A stretch of DNA of 64,000 nucleotides. Origin: Loripinus fragilis (lineage: Eukaryota > Mollusca > Bivalvia > Lucinida > Lucinidae). Position 1 is the first letter of the stretch; each line of letters opens with the position of its first letter. This document shows, piece after piece, positions 1 through 10,419 of the stretch. The stretch covers positions 23,490,477 through 23,554,476 of the forward strand of contig OZ026522.1 of assembly GCA_964019695.1 (NCBI GenBank), in the 5' to 3' direction. The position numbers and the translations under genes are program-made. The notes under the pieces were generated by a model. The model saw only the letters and a program-made list of their open reading frames with translations, was not told the DNA's origin and did not search any database.

Positions 1-453
1 CTAGTTATCATTTCCAGTTGCTACATGTACATTTCTTGAATGATAAAATGTGATCACTTTATCAGGAGATTAGAAGCATATACCTTAAGATCAAAACTAC
101 ATCTGTACTGATAGTGACTCCAGTGTCGTTGGGGTACGCTAAAAAGACATTCGTCCCCATCTCCTCTGTTGCCGGGGAAATTAAAACCAAAATGTGGCAT
201 ATTTTGACATTTCCGTCTTGAAATTAAGGCAACATACGCAAAACAAGCTATTTCGACAAAATATGCACATTTTATGCCCATTTTATAAAAGTGTTAGGCT
301 ATGTAATATTCAAGAGCCATAACTCTGTAAGCTCGCGACTTCGACACTGGCACCACAAAGTGTCTGATATATAAAACGCCATGTTGACACACAACGACCA
401 TAAAAGTCACGCGGGGATCAAGAAAGTTTTATCAGCGGGGTTCCAACTCTGAC
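1..453. other. Unannotated non-coding stretch
   Basis: I see no gene or recognisable repeat here. A short phrase about 'gagccataactctgtaag' near 310 resembles a dispersed repeat that is clearer at 21795-21960. Open frames are short and have no recognisable protein content. Confidence 0.4.
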
Positions 454-583
454 AAAAATAGTAAGTGAGTATGATCAGGAAATACCACAATCGAAAACCG
501 CAGACAACCCCGTGGCACCGCGAGGAAGAGCCGCTCAACCATCACGAGACACCAGGAAGACACATTAAGCAAAGCAACCAGCT
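454..583 (-). mobile_element. Penelope-like element terminal sequence, distal part of a split copy
   Basis: This stretch is the reverse complement of about 33525-33655, which lies downstream of PLE coding sequence. The match covers the shared phrases around TATGATCAGGAAATACCACA and CGAGGAAGAGCCGCTCAACC. The match stops at 583 and resumes at 4732, so this is one PLE end split by the foldback element at 584-4731. It has no coding capacity. PLE assignment rests on the linked copy at 31909-33660. Confidence 0.7.
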
Positions 584-1559
584 TAGTCCGGTAGAAAACA
601 AGAATGACCTGGAACTTGATTTTAAAGTTTTTTTCTTCATGGATTCTTGTTGTTCAGACATTGTACATGATGAATCCAACTGATGCCACTCTGGCATCAT
701 TGAGCGTTTTGTAAAATTAAAGATGGCGTCCAAGATGGCCATAAGTTATGCTCTTAACACCTATCTGACCACCAGGTTCGATAAAATCGCTTTATTTTGA
801 CTTTTTATGGAAGTTTAGAAGCTAAATGATACTGACAATTAAAATTGAGCATTGTTTTGATTCAGAAGGTTGAAATATTAAAGATGTCGCCCAAGATGGC
901 AGTCATTTGGTCTCCAAAGACCTATCTGACCAAAAAGTGCAATATATAGCATTTTAATGTTGAACTTTTATGGCCTTTTAGAGTCTAAATGATACAAATT
1001 ATTAAAATGGAACATAATTTTTATTCAGAAGGTTGAAACATTTACAATGGTGTCTAAGATAGCCGCCGTTTTAAAGCTAAATTCAACTTGAAATCAGAAT
1101 AACAGTTAATAACCTTTTTCTGATAGTTTTCAACAGCAGTTACATTCGGAGACCACTTTTCCAAGACCACTTTTGGCTGGATCTGATAATATGAACCTTA
1201 ATATCATATTATTCTCATAAAAGATCCTTCTTTTGGCAAACATTAAGTCAAAAAATAATGAAGTGATAAATGCCAGCACGGATGTATACACCCAGTGTAT
1301 GCTGACTGAAAGATATCATCAAACACTCCGTGACAGAGTGATTGCTCAAAGTACACACCTTTTTTGAATTAATATGCGGAAAAAGCGCTTGAAAGTGGTT
1401 AATGGAGGGATTGCTAAAACTTAAAACTACCAAAAAAAGAGGGAAAATAATATTTACATATGGAGTGCAGTGTATCAGCAAAAATGAGTAAGATATATAT
1501 CTGCATGCTGCAGATATCCATTACCATCATGACTTCCTATTGGTTGTAACCATTAAAGA

Positions 1560-1960
1560 CATTGCTGCTGCTAGGGAGAAACTGTAAAATACAATCATGT
1601 TGGTCCAGTGCAGTTGTAACAGCCATTGCTACTATACTGGTCTGGTGCAAGTGCAACATACAGCACAGATGGTTGGATATTGCTAAAACAAATATGAATA
1701 CTAGTACTGGTCTGGTGCAAGTGTATCAGACATACATGCTTGTAAGTGCCAGTTTAACAGACATGACTGCTGGTTAGGTGCAACTGTTAAATACATGACA
1801 AATGGTTGGATGCAAATGTTACAGACAATGGCTGATGGCTGGGTGTAAATATAACATTCATGGATGCTGATAAGATGAAACTGGAAGAGGCACGCATGTT
1901 GATAGTTTACAACATACAAAGACATGACTGCTGGTCAGGTGCCACTGTAACATACATGTA
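1560..1960 (+). repeat. Degenerate 'CTGCTGGT' minisatellite, first block
   Basis: Units of roughly 35-45 bp vary on a theme of ACATGACTGCTGGT followed by a GGTGCAACTGTAACA-like segment. Examples lie near 1565, 1640, 1705, 1770 and 1925. Copies are strongly diverged, which implies great age or relaxed turnover. The block lies inside the foldback element, and open frames across it are repeat artefacts. Confidence 0.6.
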
Positions 1961-2800
1961 TACTTGACAGCAAAAAAACGCATGTTTTCAATATCCATTT
2001 TTTACCAGAAACCCTTATCAAAGTTTACCCTAAATGATATGGACATGTTTGATCGTACTCATGCGTTCGTTCCAGACCATTTTTTCGTCATTACACAGTT
2101 AAAATAATTTTTTGTTAATTAATGCAAAAAACGCAAAACAGCGCCTTACATTGGAAAACACAGGATTTGAATCCGATTTCATTGCATGTCACCAGAACAC
2201 ACTGTAACAGATAAGATAACAACATAAAACTTTAGAATTCACTGCTGTAGAAATTATACTGCTAATCAGAAAATCTTCATTTTTTGCATTTTTTTTGCAT
2301 TGGTATTGAAAACAACCAGAATTTGTTGGTGTAAGAATATCTAGAACAGTATGACTGATGTCAAGTAAGGTAGTGTCCAATAGAACCGTTTAAAACAAGT
2401 GTTTGGACCCTTTCTTGCCTATATTAAACACACTTCCGGTTACTTGTCCGATATTGTAACTGGGTCACAGTAGTCCACCGTAAAGAATATCTGAAAATTT
2501 AAACTTCATAAGTAGTCTGTATGTCATGATTATCACGCAGAGTGATTTTCATATAAATCCATTCAGCGGTTTAAGGCATACACCATCTCGAAAATCGCCT
2601 TTATTATGAGTTATCTTATTATGCCTAGAGTTATGCCCCTTTATTATCATTATTCTAATGAGCCATCCATTTGTGATGCATTTGATAACAAACATGTCCA
2701 ATACATCAACGATACCTTAGATATCATCAGATCAGTATTTAAACCCCAATTTATACACTATACTAAATATGCAAAATATGCGTTTCTTTTGCTGTTAAGT
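1961..2800. other. Spacer between minisatellite blocks
   Basis: AT-rich sequence inside the foldback element, between two blocks of the same minisatellite. I see no protein similarity and no clear repeat. Confidence 0.4.
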
Positions 2801-3990
2801 ATATGATTGTCTGGTGCAATTGTGTTTACCAGCCCATTGGTCAGGTACAATCATAGGAGACATGACTGCGGGTCTGAGGCAATTGTAACAGATATACTTG
2901 CTGGCTAAGCTTCACAACTACAAATGTGCTAGCACCTCTTACAGAAATGTATGTCACAAACATGCCTGCTGTTTAGGAGCAAAGTTTTAAAAACATGGGT
3001 ACTGCAACAGGCCTGATAGTCTCGTGAAGCTGTTACAGACATAACTGCTGGCCTGGAGTCTTCGTTTCTGACATGTATGCTGGTTCTATTCCACATAATC
3101 AAACATGTGTAATGGTAAAGATGTCCACTGACCCTTTGACAATAATGACTGGGCCTTTGGCTGGGCTGCTGGTCTGGTACCAGTATAACATACATGCACA
3201 CTGATCCAACGCTTGAGTATCCAGCATTCCTGTTAGTCGGGTGCTGGTGCGATGTAACAAACACACATGCCTACATGCCCTGCGTCTTGGCAACAGGCGT
3301 ACATGTGTACTGTTTCATTACCACATAATTAGCATACGTGATGGTAAGGGTGTCTGGTGTGATGGCCTGGTGGCAATACATGGATGCTGTTCAGGTGAAA
3401 TATTAACAGATATACCAGAGGACTTGGTACCATTCAATCAAATATACCTCCTGGTCCGTTGAAAATCAAAGAGAACAGCTACTCGATCGATGCCCCTCCA
3501 TCAGACATGCCAACTTAAATTGTGAAATTTTAGTTGGTAAGACTATTACTACGTTGTCAATGCAACACACATGCCTGCTGGTCCAGTGAGACTCCATGGC
3601 TATGTCACTGCTGCTGCAGCTGCAATAAATATGTATTCTGGCCTAGTGTAACTTCCACAAACACCACTGCTGTTCAAATATGCCTGCTGGTTGGACCGTT
3701 GCTACTCAAACAGTATGCCTGCCGACCTTTTACTACTCAATCCTGCATGCTTGCTGGTGTTGTGCTTCTCTATCTGCCATACCAGCTTGTACGGTGTCTC
3801 ACTATCAGCCGTGCCTGCTGGTGAGGTGCCTCACTATAGGCCAGGTCTTCTGATGTGATGCCTCATTATCAGACATGCCTTTTGGTGTGTTGCCTCATCA
3901 TAGGCCATGCCCATTATGAGTGGTGCCTCACTGTAGGCCATGTCTGCTGGTCCATTGCCACTGCAACCAACATTTTTACTAGTTGGGTGT
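2801..3990 (+). repeat. Degenerate 'CTGCTGGT' minisatellite, second block
   Basis: Continuation of the motif family seen at 1560-1960. Phrases like 'acatgcctgctggt' and 'ggtgcaactgtaacag' recur about every 35-60 bp. From about 3780 the unit shifts to 'ggtgtgttgcctcactataggccatg'-like variants, a local homogenised sub-family. It is part of the foldback element and encodes nothing recognisable. Confidence 0.6.
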
Positions 3991-4731
3991 AGATAGAAGG
4001 ATGGATACAAATCTGGTAATAAGTTCGAAACATTATTTAAATCAATACTTAACTTAAGTCTTCCTTAACTTTAAGGAAGCATTATAATTATGGGCCCTGG
4101 TGCCAGTCTCAAATATGCATATGCATGCCGGGTTCCTGTTTTTATATATGTATGTTTGTAAAAGCAGTGCACTGTTGCAAACTCATCATAATAACATAAT
4201 GCCTAAAGGCAGGATACCGCTCCCATGGTTTTTTTAAAATTTGTTGGCTACGATCTTGGACGCCATCTTGAATATATCAAATGCATTGATGCACTGAGGT
4301 CACAAGGATGATGTCTGTAATTCAAGAATTAGTTAAATTAACATTTTGCATGCAAATCCCTGGACTTTGTCTGTCTCAGAGAAGATTTTCTTATATTATT
4401 TGTGATAAACTGCCATCTTGGCGGCCATCTTGGTAGCATTCTTATTTTATTCGGTTACAACTAAGGGTGTTCAGTTAGATTCCAACTTCATAGCAACAGT
4501 TTAAGAAAGAAAATGGGTTTGAGACATTTTTTTCCGTATCACATACTATTTTCTTATAATTGGCCTCCATGTTGGACGCCATCTTGGATAAAACGAAATG
4601 CTCAATGATGCCAGAGTGGCATCACTCGGATTTTTCAAGGACAATGTATGTACTACCAGAATCAACAAAGAAAAAAAGTTTAAAATCAAGTTCCAGGTCC
4701 TCCTAAAATTCGCCCGAATACTGCCGGACTA

Positions 4732-5003
4732 GCTCTATCTTCCCCATCAAGATGATTGCAATACTAGAATGGACATAAAGTAACGTACAACAAAACATAG
4801 AGCAATTACAGACTCTCACAATGGGAGTAACAATAAAATAAAAAGTCAACAACAACAGAACCACCGCCTTAGAACGGACAGCAGCTTAAGCCGCCGGGGG
4901 GGGGGGGGGGGGGGGGGGGCTTAAATGCATTTAATTGGTACCAAATCTTCGCCCTAGATTCTGCTGTTGTTGAAGTACAAGAAATGTTCAGCTCGCATGG
5001 AAG
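4732..5003 (-). mobile_element. Penelope-like element terminal sequence, proximal part of the split copy
   Basis: Reverse complement of about 33280-33525. It includes the block rich in CAACAACAGAACCACCGCC and the block around ACAAGAAATGTTCAGCTCGC. It continues the copy begun at 454-583. A run of 24 G residues (4896-4919) sits where the other copy has CCCCCGG, so a homopolymer has expanded here. Confidence 0.7.
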
Positions 5004-5049
5004 TCTTTTTTTCTTCTTTTTAATTGATAAGGTTAAATATGATCCAAAT

Positions 5050-5520
5050 TCCACTAAAAGCAGGCCACTATGGGCCCTACATTGAATGCTGGCTTGATAG
5101 TGTTGTGATTTTTCAGGGGATCCGGACCAGTATTGCTTAGAAACCCTATAGCTTTGTGATTTTTCAGAGGGTCCGGACCCACTGCCCCCTCCCTGCTATG
5201 AGGATCCGGATGGGGGTTCTGGTATTCACTATTCATTAAAAATTTAGCCCATTATTCATCTCATTAAAATTTTGGATTATTCATTAATATAAGACCGATT
5301 ATTCATTAAAAGTAAGAAAGGTGGCAAAGAAATCTGATAATTAACTATTCATTAATTCTTTCTTCAATTCATTAAAAAATAGGATAATTCATTAATTTGT
5401 AGGCCCTCATTATTCACTATTCATTATTTTTTTGGCTAATCATTCGCTATTCATTATAAAAAGGGCCATTATTCACTAATCATTATACCCCATGCAGACC
5501 CTCCGCTATGGATCCGCGTA
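5050..5520. mobile_element. GGATCC-type MITE containing an ATTCATTA array
   Basis: 5055-5230 matches the MITE also seen at 52561-52821 (shared 'ttgtgatttttcagggg' and 'gtccggacc' phrases). A second GGATCCGCG-like end occurs at 5508-5517. Between them (about 5225-5495) ATTCATTA and ATTCACTA words are repeated many times in an AT-rich degenerate array. Either the array expanded inside the MITE, or two partial MITEs flank it. Confidence 0.5.
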
Positions 5521-5818
5521 AAAAGCCCTTTAGGAGAGACACATGAGCTCTCGTTTGCGCAACTATCTGTCTCTTAAAAAAACATTAGAAAGAATGTCGC
5601 ATTTCTAATAATCAAGAAAGTGTTGTTTCCTGAGCAATTAGGTGACAGGCTGTTGCGAAATCAAGCCCAATCAACCTACAATAATATAAAAATCAAAAAA
5701 AAAAATAATTACCTTATTTCAAAGGTGTCTTGTTGTGAGAGAGAAATACACGATTTTCTTAGCATCAATGCAAAGGATGCGTTTTAAGAGTAAGTAAACA
5801 CATAAATGTTTTTTTTTT

Positions 5819-6232
5819 CGTTTGATTTGATTCTTTACGTCCCATCAACAATCTTTCAGTTAAACAGGGACGGGTCTAACTGGGTTGAACCAGTACTAAG
5901 CTAGGATAAATGAGCCGCGACATGAGAATTCCAACAATGTGGTATGTGCGACCAGAAAAGGCTCAGACCAGCATGCGCATACGCGCAGACTTATCAGAGC
6001 CTTTGCTAGACGCTTAAATATTCTATGATTGTTAAGCTACTGACCGAACTTCGTTTGGAGTTTCTTAGCTTAAAAGGAGGCTGTACAGGCTCGTCCGAGT
6101 CTACACATGTCAAAACGCCACATTGTTGGAAATCACATGTCGCGGCTCAAATGTGTCTTGCTCAAAGACCACAACGCAGTGACGCCGGTGAGGGTCGAAC
6201 CCGCGGCCCCTCGGTCTGGAGTCAAGCAAAAT
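5819..6232 (-). mobile_element. tRNA-derived SINE interrupted by a MITE
   Basis: The same SINE as 6597-6795, read on the minus strand. The tRNA-like head at about 6190-6230 has a B-box-like GGGTTCGACCCT. The core and 3' end (GGGACGTAAAGAATCAAATC on the minus strand) lie at 5820-5890. The two halves are separated by the 239-bp insertion at 5911-6149. The head is truncated relative to 6795. Confidence 0.75.
5911..6149. mobile_element. MITE with TGAGCCGCGACATGAGA termini, copy 1
   Basis: Inverted ends TGAGCCGCGACATGAGA / CATGTCGCGGCTCA continue inward to CCAACAATGTGG / CCACATTGTTGG. It splits a SINE whose uninterrupted form is at 6686-6705. AAAT is present on both sides if the element is taken to start at GAGCC. 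An internal hairpin (about 5957-6006) pairs AAGGCTC-GACC-GCATGCGCAT with its complement. Other copies are at 51800-52035 and 56408-56606. Confidence 0.8.
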
Positions 6233-6596
6233 AAATGTTAGTACCATTTAGCTATTGAGAGTTATTTTATTCTGGTTTGTTGAGAGAGACTTTTCGAAAT
6301 CCGTTTAGACCTAATCAGTAGGCTGGCTTCTTCGTCGTTTCTTATTTTAGTGATGTTGGTAGGTATTTTTCATTTTTTTTTGTTAAAATTTTAATATATA
6401 CTATACTGACGGATTTAATTACGCAACTCTAACTTCCCTTTATATCTTCCGAAAGACAGTTGAATTTAAACTTCCTTTGCTTCGATAATGTCATCATGAG
6501 TTGGTTTCATCAGTAAACACTTTAGTTTTATCTGTACAACTAAACCTGGTGACTTTACTGATTCGAATAAATTTAGGTCACTGAAACATTTAAGTT

Positions 6597-6795
6597 TGAT
6601 TTTGATTTGATTCTTTACGTCCCATCAACAATCTTTCAGTTATGTAGGGACGGGTCTTCCTTGGTTGAACCGGTAATAAGCTAGGATAAATGTGTCTTGC
6701 TCAAGGACCAAAACGCAGTGACGCCGGTGAGGCTCGAACCCGCGGTCCTTCGGTCTCGAGTCAAGCACTTTTCCACTGAGCTACTGCCCTCCACA
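6597..6795 (-). mobile_element. tRNA-derived SINE, near full-length
   Basis: On the minus strand it starts with GCAGTAGCTCAGTGG (A-box-like) and then GGTTCGAGCCTC (B box), the two internal promoter elements for RNA polymerase III. A conserved core follows, ending in GGGACGTAAAGAATCAAATC. Related copies lie at 5819-6232, 19640-19856, 39055-39236 and, with a different head, 37105-37385. All five are on the minus strand in this window. Confidence 0.8.
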
Positions 6796-6960
6796 TTTCT
6801 TAAATAGAGCAGATTTTAAGCCATCGAATGAAGTAGGGATACAAAACGATAAACGTCAAATAAGCAAATGGGCTGTATCGCAGACCTGCCAAACAATATG
6901 AGAGTGATTCCCCGATGACTAACGAAGTCCACGACACAAAGTTGATACATCTCGTGTTCC

Positions 6961-7475
6961 TTAAAGGGGACAGCAAACCTTATGATAAGTATATTTTATC
7001 AGAAAGAGCTCAATGAACCATGCATTTTAATACAAGTATCATCAAAAATGGTTAAAAAATGGGGAAGTAATGGACATTTAAAGAATTAGATATGGCCATC
7101 ATTAAGCCGCCATTTTGAATATTTAATTAGTTTTCAAAGTTTTTCAACTGCTTAATTTTTAGTTATCAATACTATCACAACAACTGTGTTCCAGTAGGTA
7201 TGCTGCTTTATACATAAGGAAAATGATTTATTAAGGTTAATTGCAAGTAATCCATTGGTTTGTCTTTTAGTTTGATTATGCATATTTAATTAGGCTGTGT
7301 GAGATCACTACGTCTACAATATGGCCGCTTCCATAACAGTCCATTTGCAAATATTCAAACGCTCACAACTTTTTTGTTTTTCAACCGATTTATATGTAAC
7401 TGGTATCAAAATTCATGGTTTATTAAGATCTTCCATATAAAACATATTAATCATCAGGGTTGCCGTCCCCTTTAA
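6961..7475. mobile_element. TTAA-flanked MITE (Kolobok/piggyBac-like target)
   Basis: Terminal inverted repeats TTAAAGGGGACAGCAAACCT and TTAAAGGGGACGGCAACCCT continue to TATGAT/GATGAT. TTAA at both ends fits superfamilies that duplicate TTAA. It is 515 bp, non-coding, and sits inside the Tc1-like element at 6404-7697. Confidence 0.7.
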
Positions 7476-7815
7476 TTTAAAGAAGTAGGGAATCTTTCAC
7501 TACATGAAACAATTGACCCCTAACTAAAAAGTTTACTTTTTCAATGCGTTTAATTCATCTTAATTGGACAAATTTTTTTATGTGTTACTTACAAATGAAC
7601 ACTTTTTAGCATACAATCTCAATGATCGTTTTGTCTTCTTTTTTAGACATAAATTAAAGCTGCTATCCAAGTGTTGCATTTTTAAAGTCCGTCAGTATAT
7701 GTAGCGTCTGATGTTTGCTGCTTAAGTCCAATAAGAAGACACCTATGCTTATACGGCTTAATACACAGGATGAGACTTCGCCTATATAAGCCTAGCGTCC
7801 TTTTGTGGGACATAT

Positions 7816-7882
7816 GCAAACAGTGCAGATCCAGATCAGACGCCGCAGTAAGCGGCGTCTGTTCAGGATCTCCACTGTTTGC
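7816..7882. repeat. GCAAACAGTG hairpin element
   Basis: A 67-bp imperfect palindrome starting GCAAACAGTG and ending CACTGTTTGC. The inner stem is CAGACGCCGC / GCGGCGTCTG. It belongs to the hairpin family with members near 15600, 16018, 35592-36360, 46441, 48419, 53272 and 57410. Confidence 0.75.
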
Positions 7883-8069
7883 TTACGGAATGTTGTATAA
7901 AAATTTGAATAAAAATGAAAAAAAAAAACAAAAACACCCAACAACCCTTAAAACTGAAATGGACTGGACCAATTGATATGTCTGGGAAATTCCATTAAGC
8001 TTAAATGGGTTAATGGTTAGAAAACGTGCAAATGTTGGTTCTGTATAACCATTTAAAGCTGTTTTACTA

Positions 8070-9029
8070 CGAGGGTCATTCAATAAGTTCTGACAATGGT
8101 CTCATATCTCAGAAACTGTTATTGTAAACAGAATTATATTACCAATTGTATGTGGCCGTGGGTTTTACCTATTCATGTTTGAAGTTTTGGAGTTTTTAGC
8201 ACGACCTGATCTTATGCTATTCAAATTTGTAGACAACACTGTAAGAGTCCATGGCCACGAAAAATCACATTTTTAACTAATTTCTGCTGGGGGTAGAGTT
8301 AGATAAAGATGCTGTATGTTTCTTTGGTAAGCTATATTAGTGATTGGTGATGTTGTCTAAATACACAATTGATCCATAAAAGCATATGCCACAATGACAT
8401 TAACCTAGTTGCTTTGGGCGTTCTTGGTTGCTAGGCAACAACAGAAAACTACTTTTTGCCTCATTTTAAGCGGTCATTATAAAATAGTACATTTAAAACA
8501 TATATAAAGCCATTACGATCAATTTGCGTATTAGTTGATACATGATTCGATAAATCTGTTCTATAGTCTTCTTAACCCTTAGAAAATATTAACTTTCAAT
8601 AAATGCTATAAACCAAATATAATACATTATTAGTACAACCCATTTCTAAGTAAAATATTGCTTGCAAAATCAGTGATATGTCATAAACAAAACCCTGCTA
8701 TCATCACAGTCACAAACTAAACCATTATCTATGACGTTCAGAATCAACATTTATAACGTCTTTATTTATCTACATAAAAAGTTGTTAAGAGGAGTTTGTA
8801 ATTTCTTAGAAATTTGGGCATGTATACCATGTATAGTGTCCCGTCCATGGCCCTTTACCTTGTGTTCTTTAGTTGCCTAGCAACCATTGCGATTGCAACA
8901 TGTAAACTATTTGAACAGGTGATTAAATCCCCTATATTCTAGATAATATATGAAGATTATTGAAACAGGTCCTAGAGAAATAGGTTTTGTTTTATGGGGT
9001 CATTGTCAGAACTTATTGGATGACCCTCG
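8070..9029. mobile_element. Mariner-like non-autonomous element
   Basis: Ends CGAGGGTCATTCAATAAGTT and its near-perfect inverse (CGAGGGTCATCCAATAAGTT) continue about 30 bp through CTGACAATG. TA flanks both sides (8068-8069, 9030-9031). The TIR resembles mariner-family ends. The 960-bp interior has no recognisable transposase frame. The phrase 'tccatggcc' occurs in both halves. Confidence 0.8.
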
Positions 9030-9031
9030 TA

Positions 9032-9770
9032 TGATTGATTGATTGATAGTTTCTTGATAAACCCAACCGTGCAAGGAGTAGAAACTTATGAAAAGAACGT
9101 TTTAAATGTAAAGAAAATTCGTGGTGAAGATAATCAGTGATAAATATTTTGAGCTAAATCATATTAAGGTCAAGTGCGGGTAAAACTTCCCACATAAAAA
9201 TCTTTTTAAATCTTTGCAAACACTTTGTTTTATGTATGGACTGTCAATTTAAGAAATAAAAAGGATATGACATCATGCTCAATTTTTCATAGTTTCACAT
9301 GGAAGTTTTAAGCATTTTACACATTTAAATTAAGCTAAAATATTTATAATCGCCGATCCAGCTTCTTTATTTCAATTTTAATTATTGCTCATGACCTCAA
9401 GCTTTCTAGATAATGTGAACGTTTATTTGTTTTCCCAAGCCGGGTCAAGATACTGCATGATATATGTTGGTAATTCCCCCAAAAAGCATTTCCATTTTTA
9501 GAGTTCATTGTATATTAAAAAATCTGACATTAAAAGTCTTATTTTTTGTTTTTATTTCATGGACTATCATTTGACATTTAATGAAAAAAATCAGGGGTCA
9601 CAAGACTAATTATCTTTCAGGAGGGCCAAATTTAACCCCACCTCCACAAATTTTGAGGATAATTCAATATAAAACGTTAAGGAGTGTAATTTTTGTCTCT
9701 TCTAATAATTCCATATTACTTGTATGAAGTAATTTTGCATTACAAGGCGAAAAAAGAAAAGCAAATTGTA
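9032..9770. other. Non-coding stretch with no recognised feature
   Basis: AT-rich. I find no protein similarity, paired termini or tandem structure. A short GATTGATTGATTGAT run lies just after 9030. Confidence 0.4.
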
Positions 9771-9774
9771 ATAA

Positions 9775-9843
9775 GTGCCCACCTGGGAGTTGACCCTGGT
9801 CCTCTGGTACCAAGGTCTGACACGCTAACCACTAGGCCACGAT
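9775..9843 (-). repeat. tRNA-like sequence (SINE head or tRNA pseudogene)
   Basis: Read on the minus strand it begins TGGCCTAGTGGTTAGCGTGT, matching an A box, and has GGGTCAACTCC where a B box (GGTTCGANTCC) is expected. Length is about right for a tRNA. B-box deviations and the lack of a clean acceptor stem argue against a working tRNA gene. It could be the head of another SINE family. Confidence 0.45.
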
Positions 9844-10419
9844 TTCAAGTCGAGCGCCACTCGAAATAACAGTACATATTGAGAATCAGCCATATTCTTA
9901 ATCGCATACAGGGTAAAAACATTGTTGATGTCGTCGTCTGTTCTATTTATCTGTATTTGGTACTGAGACGACAAGTTCTGATGAAGGATGAATAGATATT
10001 TCGGACACATTTTAGTTACTTTCGTCTGTCAATGTGGAAATATCCATCTGACATAAGAGTATCTGAAAACTGTATCGATCGGAAATCGTAAATGGTCGAA
10101 AAGACGGAACCAAGACTACTTTACGCATGAATGGTACACATGGGAATTACCCAAAAGTGCCCTTAAGCTCGAAGGGGATTTTCTGAAAATATAAAAATGT
10201 GGACATAAAGTATGTCTGGTACCGCAGTTTGTCAATTACCGCTCATATCACAGCATTAGTACACGTTGGCCTGATAGACGTTGTACGTGTATATTAAATG
10301 TTTGACGAAAAACTACCGTGATTTATCAAGCAAATAAAATCTAATTTTGTTTTTGTCTAGAAAGATTTTTGTCTAGAAAGATTTGGCTGCCTCATAATCT
10401 GTAAATTTATGGATTCTCA

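Larger units (their letters stand above)
584..4731. mobile_element. 4.1-kb foldback-type TIR element inserted in a PLE end
   Basis: The ends are exact inverted repeats (TAGTCCGG...CCGGACTA). They continue as imperfect arms of about 130-155 bp sharing ACCTGGAACTTGATTTTAAA and GATGCCACTCTGGCATCA. GCT flanks both ends (581-583, 4732-4734), and the surrounding PLE sequence reads through if the element and one GCT are removed. Inside each arm, paired AAGATGG/CCATCTT motifs recur about every 160 bp (near 720, 879 and 1043; near 4258, 4417 and 4568). On the left these lie in visible ~160-bp tandem units. The middle holds a degenerate minisatellite. No transposase-like frame is present, so the element is non-autonomous. 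Confidence 0.75.
6404..7697. mobile_element. Tc1/mariner-like non-autonomous element with nested insertions
   Basis: Ends are TACTGACGGA...TCCGTCAGTA, each next to a TA (6402-6403, 7698-7699). The inverted similarity extends imperfectly about 27 bp (TTTAAWWAYGCAAC). It contains a SINE (6597-6795) and a TTAA-flanked element (6961-7475). No transposase frame is visible. The TA duplication and TIR style suggest Tc1/mariner, but the assignment is inferred. Confidence 0.55.

Noticed and set aside
3534..3824. 96-codon frame rich in Cys and Leu
   Set aside because: Lies in the degenerate CTGCTGGT minisatellite, and the apparent Cys periodicity follows the DNA repeat.
6190..6232. Functional tRNA gene
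   Set aside because: B box present, but the sequence continues into a SINE core and the acceptor stem is missing. The same holds for the heads near 6790, 19850, 37350 and 39230.
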